NCBI GenBank assembly: GCA_965220835.1
Contig: OZ244842.1
Span: 496,001 to 560,000, forward strand
From: Azophilus sp965220835
Lineage (GTDB): Bacteria; Pseudomonadota; Gammaproteobacteria; Pseudomonadales; Azotimanducaceae
Direction of reading: 5' to 3'
Length of the DNA stretch: 64,000 nt
In this document: positions 34,342 through 42,988 of the stretch, piece by piece
How positions within the stretch are numbered: the first letter of the stretch is position 1
How the letters are laid out: every line of letters starts with the position of its first letter
Notes under the pieces: generated by a model
Told to the model about the DNA's origin: nothing
Seen by the model: only the letters and a program-made list of their open reading frames with translations
The model's database searches: none
Made by a program: the position numbers and the translations under genes

Positions 34342-35415
34342 GTGGGCCGCTACATCCTCAAGCGTCTGGCGCTGATCGTGCCCACCCTGTTCGGCATCAT
34401 GCTGGTCAACTTTGTCATCGTGCAGTTTGCGCCGGGCGGGCCAGTGGAGCAGGTCTTGGCGGATGCGGCGGGTTTTGGCTTCTCCTCAACCGCGGCGGCG
34501 TCTTCGGCCAGCATGGGTCCATCGGGCGATGGCGGCTACACGGGCGGTTCCGGGCTGGATCCGGAACTGGTGGCCCGCTTGGAGAAGCAGTTCGGCTTTG
34601 ACAAGCCGGCCCACGAGCGCTTTCTGCTGATGATGTGGAACTACCTGCGCCTCGATTTCGGCGACAGCTACTTCCAGGACCGCGCCGTGTTGGACTTGGT
34701 GCTGGAGCGGCTGCCGGTGTCGGTTTCCCTCGGGCTCTGGTCCCTGTTGCTGATCTACGCCATCTCCATTCCCTTGGGCATCGCCAAGGCGGTGCGTGAC
34801 GGGCAGCGCTTCGATGTCTGGAGCAGCGCCGTGATCTTCACCGCCTACGCCATTCCCGGCTTCCTGTTCGCCATCCTGCTGATCGTCCTGTTCGCCGGCG
34901 GCTCCTACTTCGACTGGTTTCCCCTGCGCGGGCTGACCTCCGACAACTTTGATGACCTAAGCCCCTTGGCCAAGGTGGGCGACTACTTGTGGCACTTGGC
35001 GCTGCCCTTGACGGCGCTGACCATCGGTGGCTTTGCCACCTTGACCATGCTTACCAAGAACAGCTTCCTGGAGGAGCTGAACAAGCCCTTCGTGCTTACC
35101 GCCCGGTCCAAGGGGCTGACCGAGCGGCGGGTGCTCTATGGGCATGTCTTCCGCAACGCCATGCTGATCGTGATTGCCGGCTTCCCCGCCGCCTTTGTGG
35201 GCATTCTGTTCACCGGCGCCTTGTTGATCGAAGTGATTTTTCAGCTCGACGGCATTGGCCTCTTGGGCTATGAGGCGGTGGTGAAGCGGGACTACGCAAT
35301 CCTGTTTGGCACCTTGTTCAGCTTCACCCTCATCGGCTTGGTCATGCAGCTCATCGGCGACCTGACCTACGTGCTGGTGGACCCGCGCATCGACTTCGAA
35401 AGCCGAGGGAATTGA
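34342..35415 (+). CDS. yejB: YejB-like peptide ABC permease
   Basis: 357 residues; the GTG start abuts the yejA stop TAG. Six membrane helices: MGRYILKRLALIVPTLFGI (helix 1), then a long loop with LDPELVARLEKQFGFDKPAH, followed by helices in LPVSVSLGLWSLLLIYAISI and others. The EAA loop is KNSFLEELNKPFVLTARSKG with VFRNAMLIVIAGFPAAFVGI after it. It forms the transmembrane pore with YejE. There is a low-complexity Ser/Ala/Gly insertion at residues ~48-75 (SSTAAASSASMGPSGDGGYT), also present in other YejB proteins of this length. Confidence 0.92.
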   Translation: MGRYILKRLALIVPTLFGIMLVNFVIVQFAPGGPVEQVLADAAGFGFSSTAAASSASMGPSGDGGYTGGSGLDPELVARLEKQFGFDKPAHERFLLMMWNYLRLDFGDSYFQDRAVLDLVLERLPVSVSLGLWSLLLIYAISIPLGIAKAVRDGQRFDVWSSAVIFTAYAIPGFLFAILLIVLFAGGSYFDWFPLRGLTSDNFDDLSPLAKVGDYLWHLALPLTALTIGGFATLTMLTKNSFLEELNKPFVLTARSKGLTERRVLYGHVFRNAMLIVIAGFPAAFVGILFTGALLIEVIFQLDGIGLLGYEAVVKRDYAILFGTLFSFTLIGLVMQLIGDLTYVLVDPRIDFESRGN

Positions 35416-35426
35416 CATACATCAAA

Positions 35427-35557
35427 TTTGGAGGCGAGCCACAAGCATGACTCCGACAAGCCGCAGGCTCTTCAATGTCGCTTCTGCGTTGGGGTCGCCG
35501 ATCTTTGAAGTCAACTTTGGAGGCGAGCCACAAGCATGACTCCGACAAGCCGCAGGC
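35427..35557. repeat. 42-bp direct repeat spanning the yejE start region
   Basis: The 42 bases 35427-35468 recur identically at 35516-35557, 89 bp apart. Each copy contains TTTGGAGGCG (a ribosome binding site), an ATG and the first seven codons of yejE (ACTCCGACAAGCCGCAGGC follows each ATG). The first ATG opens a 30-codon frame; the second starts yejE. The 47 bases between the copies are unique. It appears to be a tandem duplication of the translation-start region plus flanking bases. Confidence 0.9.
35447..35539 (+). CDS. 30-residue leader ORF overlapping the yejE start
   Basis: Starting at the ATG of the first repeat copy, the frame encodes MTPTSRRLFNVASALGSPIF followed by EVNFGGEPQA and then TGA at 35537-35539. 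That stop overlaps the yejE ATG at 35536 (ATGA). The leader has the same GGAGG start signal as yejE. It may be a translated regulatory peptide that couples to yejE, or just a by-product of the duplication. No expression evidence is available. Confidence 0.5.
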   Translation: MTPTSRRLFNVASALGSPIFEVNFGGEPQA

Positions 35558-36603
35558 GCTGGCCCCGGTTCAAGGCCAATCGGCGGGGGTGGTACTCGTT
35601 GTGGCTGTTCGGGGCGCTGTTTGGGCTGTCGCTGGGCGCGGAGTTCATTGCCAACGACCGGCCCATTGTCTTCGCACAGGGCGGCGAGTTGCGCTTTCCG
35701 GTCTTTTTCACCTACACGGAGCGCGAGTTGGGCGGGGTTCTGGAGACTGAAGCCGACTATCGAGACCCTTACGTGATGGCGTTGATCGAAGCGGATGGCT
35801 GGATGCTCTGGCCGGTTGTGCGCTTCGCCCACGACACCATCGATTGGGACCTTGCGCCACCCTATCCGTCGCCGCCGAGCGCGCGCCATTGGCTGGGCAC
35901 CGACGGCCTGTCCGCGGACAACTTCGCCATCCTGCTCTACGGCTTCCGAATTTCGGTGTTGTTCGGCCTGTCGCTGACCCTCATCAGCGCCTGTATCGGC
36001 GTTGCCGTGGGCGCCCTGCAAGGCTATTTCGGGGGGCTGACGGACCTCGTGGGCCAGCGGGTGGTCGAGATCTGGGCCGGGCTGCCGATTCTCTTCGTGC
36101 TGATCATCCTCAGCAGTGTGGTGGAGCCCAACTTCTTCTGGCTGCTCGGCACGCTGGCCCTGTTTAGCTGGATGGCTTTGGTGGGCGTGGTGCGCGCGGA
36201 ATTCCTGCGGGCGCGCAACTTTGAATTCGTGCTGGCGGCCCGGGCGCTGGGCGTGTCCGAGTTCACCATCATGCGCCGTCACGTGCTGCCCAACGCCATG
36301 GTGGCGACCCTCACCTACCTGCCGTTCCTGCTCAACGGCGCGATCACCACCCTGACCGCGCTCGACTTCCTTGGCTTTGGGCTGCCGCTGGAGTCGCCGT
36401 CCCTCGGCCGCCTGCTGTCACAGGCGAAAATGAACCTGCATGCGCCTTGGATTGGCTTGGCCGCCTTCGCGACCTTGGCCACCATGCTCACCCTGCTGAT
36501 CTTTATCGGCGAGGCGGTGCGCGACGCCTTCGACCCACGCCGAGCCGTGGCCGCCGGTTCGGAAGCTGGCCCGGCCTCGGTGCCCCAGGGTGCGCGTAGC
36601 TAG
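35536..36603 (+). CDS. yejE: YejE-like peptide ABC permease
   Basis: 355 residues. It has an N-terminal helix (WYSLWLFGALFGLSLGAEFI), a long periplasmic loop with ANDRPIVFAQGGELRFPVFF and WPVVRFAHDTIDWDL, and five further helices in the C-terminal half. The EAA motif is ARALGVSEFTIMRRHVLPNA. It is the second pore subunit of the Yej transporter. The start is the second copy of the 42-bp repeat. The downstream gene on the map is not yejF but an opposite-strand gene cluster; the yejF gene follows only at 43250. The stop is 76 bp from the end of the convergent GMC oxidase gene. Confidence 0.92.
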   Translation: MTPTSRRRWPRFKANRRGWYSLWLFGALFGLSLGAEFIANDRPIVFAQGGELRFPVFFTYTERELGGVLETEADYRDPYVMALIEADGWMLWPVVRFAHDTIDWDLAPPYPSPPSARHWLGTDGLSADNFAILLYGFRISVLFGLSLTLISACIGVAVGALQGYFGGLTDLVGQRVVEIWAGLPILFVLIILSSVVEPNFFWLLGTLALFSWMALVGVVRAEFLRARNFEFVLAARALGVSEFTIMRRHVLPNAMVATLTYLPFLLNGAITTLTALDFLGFGLPLESPSLGRLLSQAKMNLHAPWIGLAAFATLATMLTLLIFIGEAVRDAFDPRRAVAAGSEAGPASVPQGARS

Positions 36604-36679
36604 CCTGCCGCGCATCGCAACCCAGTGTCGTTGAGATGACGTGCCCTTCGGCAGCCCGTCACTTGGGCACGTAGTCTGG

Positions 36680-38413
36680 TCAGGGAGACGGGGCCGCTTC
36701 GTCGCTTGGATAGAGTTCAAGACCCGGGTCTGACTGCAGCAATGGACGCCCGAGAATCATGTCTGCAACCCGTTCGGCGACCATCATCGTGGGCGCGTTC
36801 AGATTGCCGTTGGTGATGCTCGGAAACACCGATGAATCGACGACCCTCAGCCGCTGCAAGCCGCGCACCCGGCACTGAGGGTCAACCACGGCCAATTCGT
36901 CCGCGTCATTGCCCATCCTGCACGTGCAGGAGGGGTGGTAGGCGCTTTCGGCGTTCTCGCGCACCCAACGGTCAATGGCCGCATCCGACGCCACCCCGGC
37001 CCCGGGCTGAATCTCCTCTCCTCGGAAAGCGTGCAGGGCCGGTTGGCGAACGATGTCCCGTATCAGGCGAATGCAGTCTCGCCAGACGCGCACGTCTTCG
37101 GGGTGCGTGAGGTAATTGAACAGGATGCGCGGGCTTGCGCCAGCGCCGGGCCGCTCGATGGCGACCGTGCCGCGGCTTTTCGGCTTGTTGGGCCCCACGT
37201 GCACTTGGAAGCCGTGGCCATCGAAGGCCTGAGCGCCGTCGTAGCGCACGGCTGCCGGCAGAAAGTGAAGCTGGACGTCCGGCCATGCCATCTCCGGCCG
37301 GGAGCGAACGAACGCACCGGACTCGAAGTGATTGGTGCTGCCCAATCCGTCCCTGAACAACAGCCAGCGCAAGCCGATACGGGCCTTGCCGAGCGGATTC
37401 AGCACCCCGTTCAGGGTGATCGGTTGCAGGCATTGATACTGACAGTAGATCTCCAGGTGATCCTGCAGGTTCGCACCGACCCCCGGCAGTTCGTGAACCA
37501 CCGCAACGCCGGCGTTTTCCAACACATCCCGCGGCCCTATGCCGGAACGCTGCAAGAGGACGGGCGAGCCGATGGCGCCAGCCGCCAGGATGACTTCACG
37601 GGCAGCAAGGGCCGGCTTGCGCCGGTTGCTGCGGTGAAACGCAACACCCCTAGCCAGATTGCCCTGGAGCAGCACCGAATCAACGCTGGCGCCCGTCACC
37701 ACCGTCAGGTTCCGTCGCGCACGTGCGGGCGCCAGGTAGGCGCGAGCTGAGGAGGCCCGGACCGCACCCTCGACGGTCATCTGCATCCGGCCGAATCCTT
37801 CCTGCTGGTAGCCGTTGCAGTCATCGGTGCGCGGATAACCTGCCTGCGTCCCTGCCTCGATGAATGCGGCGTACAGGGGATTGCGAATATGGTTGTTGCC
37901 GCCGCTCGTGGCCAATGGTCCGCCGCTGCCGCGCCAGGCGTCCGCACCGCCCTGCCAGTTCTCGCAGCGCCGGAAGTAGGGCAGGCAATTGGCGTAGTTC
38001 CAACCCGATGCGCCCAGCGCCTCCCATTCGTCAAAGTCGCGCCCGTGCCCGCGCACGTAGACCATGCCGTTGATCGACGACGAGCCGCCGAGCACCTTGC
38101 CCCGCGGACAGTCGAGGCGTCGGCCGCCCAGCCCTGGCTCCGGTTGGGAGACGAACCCCCAGTTGAACCGCCTGATGTTCATCGCGCTGGAAAAAGCCGC
38201 TGGCATGCGGAGGAACAGACTGTTGTCGCGACCGCCTGCCTCGATCAGCAGCACGCGGTTTTCGGCAACGGCAGACAGGCGGTTGGCCAGTACGCAGCCT
38301 GCCGAACCGGCGCCTACAATGATGTAGTCGTAACTGTCTGTCCCCAAGGGGCGGTCCTCGCTTGGCGACGCAATCGGCCCGGACGAATTGTCGTTCCAAT
38401 CCGGCGGGACCAT
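36680..38413 (-). CDS. GMC-family FAD oxidoreductase, choline dehydrogenase-like
   Basis: 577 residues. The FAD ADP-binding motif is YDYIIVGAGSAGCVLANRLS (residues ~28-47), followed by the PROSITE-type GMC motifs RGKVLGGSSSINGMVYVRGH (~104-123) and GAIGSPVLLQRSGIG. The active-site His is in AYHPSCTCRMG and the second His/Asn position in ITNGNLNAPTMM. The best family fit is BetA-type choline or alcohol dehydrogenase; the BetI-like regulator and BCCT carrier nearby support choline or a betaine-like alcohol as substrate, but the glycine betaine aldehyde dehydrogenase BetB is absent here, so another alcohol is possible. Confidence 0.85.
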   Translation of the reverse strand: MVPPDWNDNSSGPIASPSEDRPLGTDSYDYIIVGAGSAGCVLANRLSAVAENRVLLIEAGGRDNSLFLRMPAAFSSAMNIRRFNWGFVSQPEPGLGGRRLDCPRGKVLGGSSSINGMVYVRGHGRDFDEWEALGASGWNYANCLPYFRRCENWQGGADAWRGSGGPLATSGGNNHIRNPLYAAFIEAGTQAGYPRTDDCNGYQQEGFGRMQMTVEGAVRASSARAYLAPARARRNLTVVTGASVDSVLLQGNLARGVAFHRSNRRKPALAAREVILAAGAIGSPVLLQRSGIGPRDVLENAGVAVVHELPGVGANLQDHLEIYCQYQCLQPITLNGVLNPLGKARIGLRWLLFRDGLGSTNHFESGAFVRSRPEMAWPDVQLHFLPAAVRYDGAQAFDGHGFQVHVGPNKPKSRGTVAIERPGAGASPRILFNYLTHPEDVRVWRDCIRLIRDIVRQPALHAFRGEEIQPGAGVASDAAIDRWVRENAESAYHPSCTCRMGNDADELAVVDPQCRVRGLQRLRVVDSSVFPSITNGNLNAPTMMVAERVADMILGRPLLQSDPGLELYPSDEAAPSP

Positions 38414-38514
38414 TTCACCCTTTCGCCAAATTCAAACAGGCCGGGGAACCCTCCGCAGGGCGGCGCCAGGTTGAAACTCGATCCGTCCGACAACCTGACG
38501 CGCGATTGGGAGAG

Positions 38515-40863
38515 TCAGTTGAATCGATACCTGAGGCTCGCCCCGAACCAGCGCGGTGGGCCAAACACCTGAATCGTGTAGTACCCGAAGCCGGTGATGT
38601 CGTAGCTGTAAGTCAACGAACGCTCATCGGTCAGGTTGTTGACAAAGACACTGACTTCCCAGTCGTCATCGGGCGACATGTAGGTCAGCTTCGCATCGAT
38701 CAACGTGTACTTGCCGCCTTCGGTCACTTCCTCGTTGACGACGTTGAAGTACTGCTTGCCAACGTAGTTCAGCGACGCCTGCGCAGCGAATGCGCCACCG
38801 TTGCCCAAGCCCCACTCCTTGCGGACCACGGCGTTGGCGCTAAAGTCCGGCGCAAGGGGCGCCTTCTGGTCGTCGATGTCAGTGCCGCCGTCTGGCGAGG
38901 TGCCGTTGACGGTGGTATCGAGAATGCTGATTCCGGCCAGGAAGTCCCAGCCGTAACCGGGAGAGACCGTGAGTTCGGCTTCGCCGCCCCAGAACTCCGC
39001 CTTCGAGTTGATCAGCCGGCTGGTGGTATCAGCGAAAAAGAACGCCTGGAAGTTGTCGTAGTCGTAATAGAAGGCGCTGCCGTTCAGCCGCACCCGGCCG
39101 TCGGCCCAAGTGGTCTTGGCGCCGAGTTCGTAGGCCATGAGGATCTCCGGGTCGAACCCCACGAAGTCGATGTGCGCTTGGTCGAATCCGTCGGTGGGCG
39201 TGTTGAAGCCGCCGCCCTTGACGCCTCGGCTGACGCCCAAGTAGACGAGGTCGTCGTCGCCCACGCTCCAGTCGAGTTGCGCCTTGCCGGAGAATTCCTC
39301 GTCCTGCCGGTCGAATGGGTGAGGCGATCCGTCCACCAGATACCCCGTGAGATCGTAGTTGGCCGGATCCGCCGCCAGCAGGGCTTCGCCCTCCGCCCTG
39401 AGCGCGGGATCGGTAATCAGAAACGGCGGGCAGAAACCGAAGCTGGCCGGGGCAGCCACATCGCACTCGACCATCTGGTAGACGAAGTCCTTGTCGTCAC
39501 GGGTCCAGCGCAGGCCGGCGGTCAGCAGCAGGTCATCGGTCAGGTTGTAGTCGACCTGTCCGAACACCGAGATGGTGTTTGTCTCGGAGTCTCCGGCGAA
39601 GCGCGGCAGGTACCCGTCGGACGGAAACGCGAAGGCGCCGGAGAAGTCGTTCTGGATGTACAGGTAGTAGGCGCCGGCGATCCACTCCATCCGCCCGGTG
39701 GCGCCGCTCACGCGCAGTTCCTGGGAGAACTGTTCGATGTCCGCCGTGGCATCGTAGGTCACCACGTTGTAGCGGGTGCTGTCGTCCTCCTCGGCGTACA
39801 CCTTGTCGCTTGCCGTGTAGTCGGTGACGCTGACCAGTTCGGCCGCCTCGCCGAAGCTCGTGCGGAAGATGCCCGTCACGTTGACGGTTTCCCGGTCGAC
39901 GCCGCTGTCCGTGCGGTCGTAAGCCCCTTCAAGTTCGTCGCCGATGCCGTCGTCAACCTGGCCGCCGGCCGCATCGAAGAGCGCGCCGCCGCTCAAGAAG
40001 CCGTTGGTGCCCACGGGTTGGTCCGCCGTGAAAACACCGCAGTCGGTGTCGCCGGGTTCGCAGAAGACGATTCGCCCGTCGAGCCGGCCTTTCGACGCTA
40101 CTGAGTGAAAGACACCGCCGCGGGTGTCAATGTCGGTGTACTGGCCGATCAGCAGCAACGACGAGCGCTCGCCGATGTCGAAGTCGATCAGGCCGCGCAC
40201 GGACTGGGTATCGTCCGCCCGCAGATCGGGACCGATGGCGTTGTCGACATAGCCGTCGTCGGTATTGCTGTAGAACGCGAGCCGGCCCCGCACGGAGTCC
40301 GAGAGCGGACCGCCGAACGCACCGGTGATGCCGAACTGCTCATACTCCCCAACCGTCACTTCCAGGTAGCCGTCGGCCTCGTCCGAGGGCCGGTTGCTGA
40401 TGAAATGCACGAGACCGCCGGTGGCATTGCGGCCGTAGAGCGTGCCTTGGGGCCCACGCAGTATTTCGATGCGTTCCACGTCGAAAAACGGTATGCCGGA
40501 CGCGCCCGGCGAGGAGATGTAGGCTTCGTCCCGGTACAGTGCCACCGGCGCTTCCTGGCCTTCCGCGAAATCGAGTTGGCTGACGCCGCGGATGGAGAAG
40601 AGCGCAATGTTGGCCGTGTCGCCGGTATTGCTGGTGGTGACCAGGCCCGGAGTCTGGGCCGCCACGTCCAGCGAATTGTCCCAGCCGAGCGCGGCAATCT
40701 GCTCTTGATTGAAGGCAGTCACCGAAACGCCCACGTCCTGCAGGCTCTGCTCCTTCTTCTGGGCGGTGACCACGATCTCCTCCAGAATCTGTGCGCTGAG
40801 CCCGGCGGGGAAGGCGAATAGGAATGCGGCAAACAACGCCGCCAATTTCGTTTGGGGTTGCAT
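38515..40863 (-). CDS. TonB-dependent receptor
   Basis: 782 residues, full length. The start at 40863 has GGAGAG upstream. Signal peptide: MQPQTKLAALFAAFLFAFPA (cleavage near LSAQ). It is followed directly by LEEIVVTAQKKEQSLQDV, which contains a TonB-box-like EEIVVTA, then the plug (VSVTAFNQEQIAALG to residue ~170, with GRNATGGLVHFISNRP) and a 22-strand barrel ending in RYRFN with terminal Asn rather than Phe. It belongs to the large marine proteobacterial type of receptors whose ligands are unassigned. A palindrome upstream suggests control by the BetI-like protein, so it may take up a choline- or betaine-related compound. Confidence 0.9.
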   Translation of the reverse strand: MQPQTKLAALFAAFLFAFPAGLSAQILEEIVVTAQKKEQSLQDVGVSVTAFNQEQIAALGWDNSLDVAAQTPGLVTTSNTGDTANIALFSIRGVSQLDFAEGQEAPVALYRDEAYISSPGASGIPFFDVERIEILRGPQGTLYGRNATGGLVHFISNRPSDEADGYLEVTVGEYEQFGITGAFGGPLSDSVRGRLAFYSNTDDGYVDNAIGPDLRADDTQSVRGLIDFDIGERSSLLLIGQYTDIDTRGGVFHSVASKGRLDGRIVFCEPGDTDCGVFTADQPVGTNGFLSGGALFDAAGGQVDDGIGDELEGAYDRTDSGVDRETVNVTGIFRTSFGEAAELVSVTDYTASDKVYAEEDDSTRYNVVTYDATADIEQFSQELRVSGATGRMEWIAGAYYLYIQNDFSGAFAFPSDGYLPRFAGDSETNTISVFGQVDYNLTDDLLLTAGLRWTRDDKDFVYQMVECDVAAPASFGFCPPFLITDPALRAEGEALLAADPANYDLTGYLVDGSPHPFDRQDEEFSGKAQLDWSVGDDDLVYLGVSRGVKGGGFNTPTDGFDQAHIDFVGFDPEILMAYELGAKTTWADGRVRLNGSAFYYDYDNFQAFFFADTTSRLINSKAEFWGGEAELTVSPGYGWDFLAGISILDTTVNGTSPDGGTDIDDQKAPLAPDFSANAVVRKEWGLGNGGAFAAQASLNYVGKQYFNVVNEEVTEGGKYTLIDAKLTYMSPDDDWEVSVFVNNLTDERSLTYSYDITGFGYYTIQVFGPPRWFGASLRYRFN

Positions 40864-40895
40864 CGATTTCTCTCCAGCACCGATCAGGTTTTTTA

Positions 40896-40911
40896 TTGAA
40901 CACTGGTTCAA
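40896..40911. promoter_or_regulatory. candidate BetI operator before the receptor gene
   Basis: TTGAAC-ACTG-GTTCAA is a 16-bp palindrome with perfect 6-bp arms, 33 bp upstream of the receptor start and inside an AT-rich promoter stretch (40890-40990). TTGAAC/GTTCAA half-sites resemble those of BetI binding sites in gammaproteobacteria, which are however usually drawn with a smaller gap. The regulator gene lies 300 bp away. Confidence 0.55.
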
Positions 40912-41011
40912 GTAGAAAATCCAGCGATTTTGCTCCAACCGCATGAAACAGATCATAATGTTTTGATTTAATTAAAAAAACTTAGTACGTTATCTGGCGA
41001 GCGGGCACCGA

Positions 41012-41146
41012 GAGCAAGTGTGCGGTGCGTGCATAAGGCTCGCCAAATGGCGCACCAGGCGGAGGTGCTTACCGCGACGATGGGCGCAAGCACGAGCCCC
41101 AACAGCGCCATTCGGCGAGCCGTATGCACGCACCGCACACCTGCTC
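41012..41146. repeat. 41-bp imperfect inverted repeat between TonB receptor and betI
   Basis: The 360-bp gap 40864-41223 contains no gene. Its AT-rich 5' third (40890-40990) is promoter-like; the rest holds a long inverted repeat. Arm 41012-41052 pairs with 41106-41146 with three mismatches, around a 53-base loop. The inner arm contains GTGTGCGGTGCGTGCATA and its complement. The overall shape (long GC-rich arms, 50-base loop, position between genes) is like the repeat at 4915, though the sequence differs. It may be a non-autonomous mobile repeat or a terminator for betI. Confidence 0.7.
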
Positions 41147-41223
41147 ACTCCCAGCGTATGCCGTTGATCCTTGCGCGTCCTCGGCAAGGCGCACTGGGTT
41201 TGGCACTCGCAGTTGGAGAGCCT

Positions 41224-41823
41224 TCAGCCGGAACCGTGCTTCCCGGTGCCGCTCAATTGCAATTCGAGATAGTCGATGCACAGCTGCCTGGCGCGCGCCG
41301 TGTCGATGCCTTCCGCCTGCAGGGCGCCGCGCAGCCACAGGCCGTCGATCAGGGCCGCCAGCCCTTCCGCGACAAACCGAGCCCGAGGGGCCGGCAACAG
41401 CTTGCGCAACCACCAAGCCAGGTTCGATTGCAGACGCGCCTTGTTGACATGCTGCAGCCGCGTCAGCGACGGCACATGAATTGCGTGCCCCCAGAACGCA
41501 AGCCACACGACGATGGCCTTGGGGTTCACCTGCTGTTGCGCGAAGTTGCTGTCGATGATGTGCAGGATGCGCGCCTTGGCGTCCGCAGGGTGGATGCCTG
41601 CCGGCGCGTCCCGCGTGGAAAGCTGCTTGATCAGCTGCCGCATGGTCGCTTCGAGCAGCCCTTCCTTGCTGCCGAAATAGTGGCTGGTAATGCCCACGGA
41701 CACGCCGGCTTTCTCGCTGACCCGGGCAATGGTCGTGCCGGGGAAGCCGAACTCGTGGATGCACTCGAAGGCCGCCGCCATCAACTGCGCCTTGCGGATC
41801 GGCCCCATGCCCAGTTTTGGCAT
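41224..41823 (-). CDS. betI: BetI-like TetR-family regulator
   Basis: 199 residues. The start at 41823 (MPKLGMGPIRKAQLMAAAFE) matches the E. coli BetI start (MPKLGM...IRR.QL) and is preceded by GGGAGG. The helix-turn-helix ARVSEKAGVSVGITSHYFGS with KEGLLEATMRQL is the TetR reading head; the C-terminal part contains WLAFWGHAIHVPSLTRLQHV and LAALIDGLWLRGAL, both BetI-like. BetI represses choline-to-betaine genes until choline is present. The gene is 19 bp downstream of the BCCT carrier gene on the same strand. Confidence 0.9.
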   Translation of the reverse strand: MPKLGMGPIRKAQLMAAAFECIHEFGFPGTTIARVSEKAGVSVGITSHYFGSKEGLLEATMRQLIKQLSTRDAPAGIHPADAKARILHIIDSNFAQQQVNPKAIVVWLAFWGHAIHVPSLTRLQHVNKARLQSNLAWWLRKLLPAPRARFVAEGLAALIDGLWLRGALQAEGIDTARARQLCIDYLELQLSGTGKHGSG

Positions 41824-41842
41824 CCGATGGCCTCCCGATCCT

Positions 41843-42988
41843 TCAATTGCCGGCAAGCGGCGTGACGGCCGAGGACAGCCCCCGCCTCCGCCGGTAAACC
41901 AGCCAGCCGATCGCCACGTAGAGCCCGATCACCACCAGGCCCACCCACTCGATCTCGAACGGCGTGAACTGATACAGCAGTATCAACCCGAAGATCAGCG
42001 TCCAGTGCATCGCAACGTAGCGGGTGCTGCCAAGCCGCTCGACCTTCAGGTTGAGGTTGTCCGTGTAAAGTCGGGTCAGAGAGTCGAGGGAGTTGATCAC
42101 GAAGACGACGCCCACAACGATCATGAACGGCTGCAGGATGCCGCTCACCGCAAGCTCTTGGGTGTAGTAGAAGTAGATGACCGAAAACCACAGGGCGAGC
42201 GGCACGGATGGGACTACGAGCAGCGCAGCGAGCAGTTGCCAGGTGGCGAGGTTGCGAACGAACCGCGCGACAAACTGGCCGATCATGATGCTCCACGCGA
42301 ACCACCAGTAAAGGTAGAAGGCATGGTGTTCGCTGATTGGGGTCACGAACCGGTGCATGTTGGCGAAATAGTCGCCCAGTTCGCCGAGCGTCCTGCCCAT
42401 GTCCGCCAGACCCATCGCGCTCGCTGACCACATCGCGACTCCGAGCAGCCCGAAGAGGGCCACCGATGTCACGCTCAAGACCTTCACGTACCGGATGTTC
42501 GTGCTGGACAGGACCGCCAGCAAAACCACTGTTGCCACGAGGCCGTAGCGGAAAGCCGGGGAAATGCCTTCGACGTAGGTGGGCAGGTAGAACAGGAACA
42601 GGTAGCCCGTGAATGCGCAGGTGCCGATGATCACGGCATTGTTCACCAGCTTCACCCAAGGAATCTCAAACAGCTTCAGCCGGGGCTCGACGACGAGGAA
42701 ATAGAACGTCGTCAAAAAGTAAAAGGTCCAGATCAGGAAACCCCAACTGCCGAAAATGACCGCTAGGGGATTGGCGAACCCGTAGGCTTCTTCGGCTTCG
42801 TACATCGGGAACTCCGCCAAGGGAAACATGATCAGCCCCACATCCATGCCGGATGTGAACAGAATCGACATGAAGGTGAAGAAAGTCGCCGGATCCGAGC
42901 CCGTCAGCCGCAGCTTGGCGAAACGGCAGACAATCAAGGTCGAGACAATCAACACGGCAATCGAGGCGACGGAGATGATGAGGTTCAT
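41843..42988 (-). CDS. short BCCT-family transporter
   Basis: 381 residues from the ATG at 42988, with about ten membrane helices. The BCCT marks are LFTSGMDVGLIMFPLAE (helix 2-3 glycine segment) and FYLYWWFAWSIMIGQFVARF (the family W-W...R signature). Normal BCCT proteins have about 500 or more residues and 12 helices, so this is a shortened type, without a long C-terminal regulatory tail. BCCT proteins import choline, glycine betaine or carnitine with Na+ or H+. It shares a transcript with betI and lies divergently next to yejF. Confidence 0.8.
   Translation of the reverse strand: MNLIISVASIAVLIVSTLIVCRFAKLRLTGSDPATFFTFMSILFTSGMDVGLIMFPLAEFPMYEAEEAYGFANPLAVIFGSWGFLIWTFYFLTTFYFLVVEPRLKLFEIPWVKLVNNAVIIGTCAFTGYLFLFYLPTYVEGISPAFRYGLVATVVLLAVLSSTNIRYVKVLSVTSVALFGLLGVAMWSASAMGLADMGRTLGELGDYFANMHRFVTPISEHHAFYLYWWFAWSIMIGQFVARFVRNLATWQLLAALLVVPSVPLALWFSVIYFYYTQELAVSGILQPFMIVVGVVFVINSLDSLTRLYTDNLNLKVERLGSTRYVAMHWTLIFGLILLYQFTPFEIEWVGLVVIGLYVAIGWLVYRRRRGLSSAVTPLAGN

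Noticed and set aside
38362..40104. 580-codon open frame on the plus strand
   Set aside because: Antisense to the TonB-dependent receptor gene with clear signal peptide and plug on the other strand.
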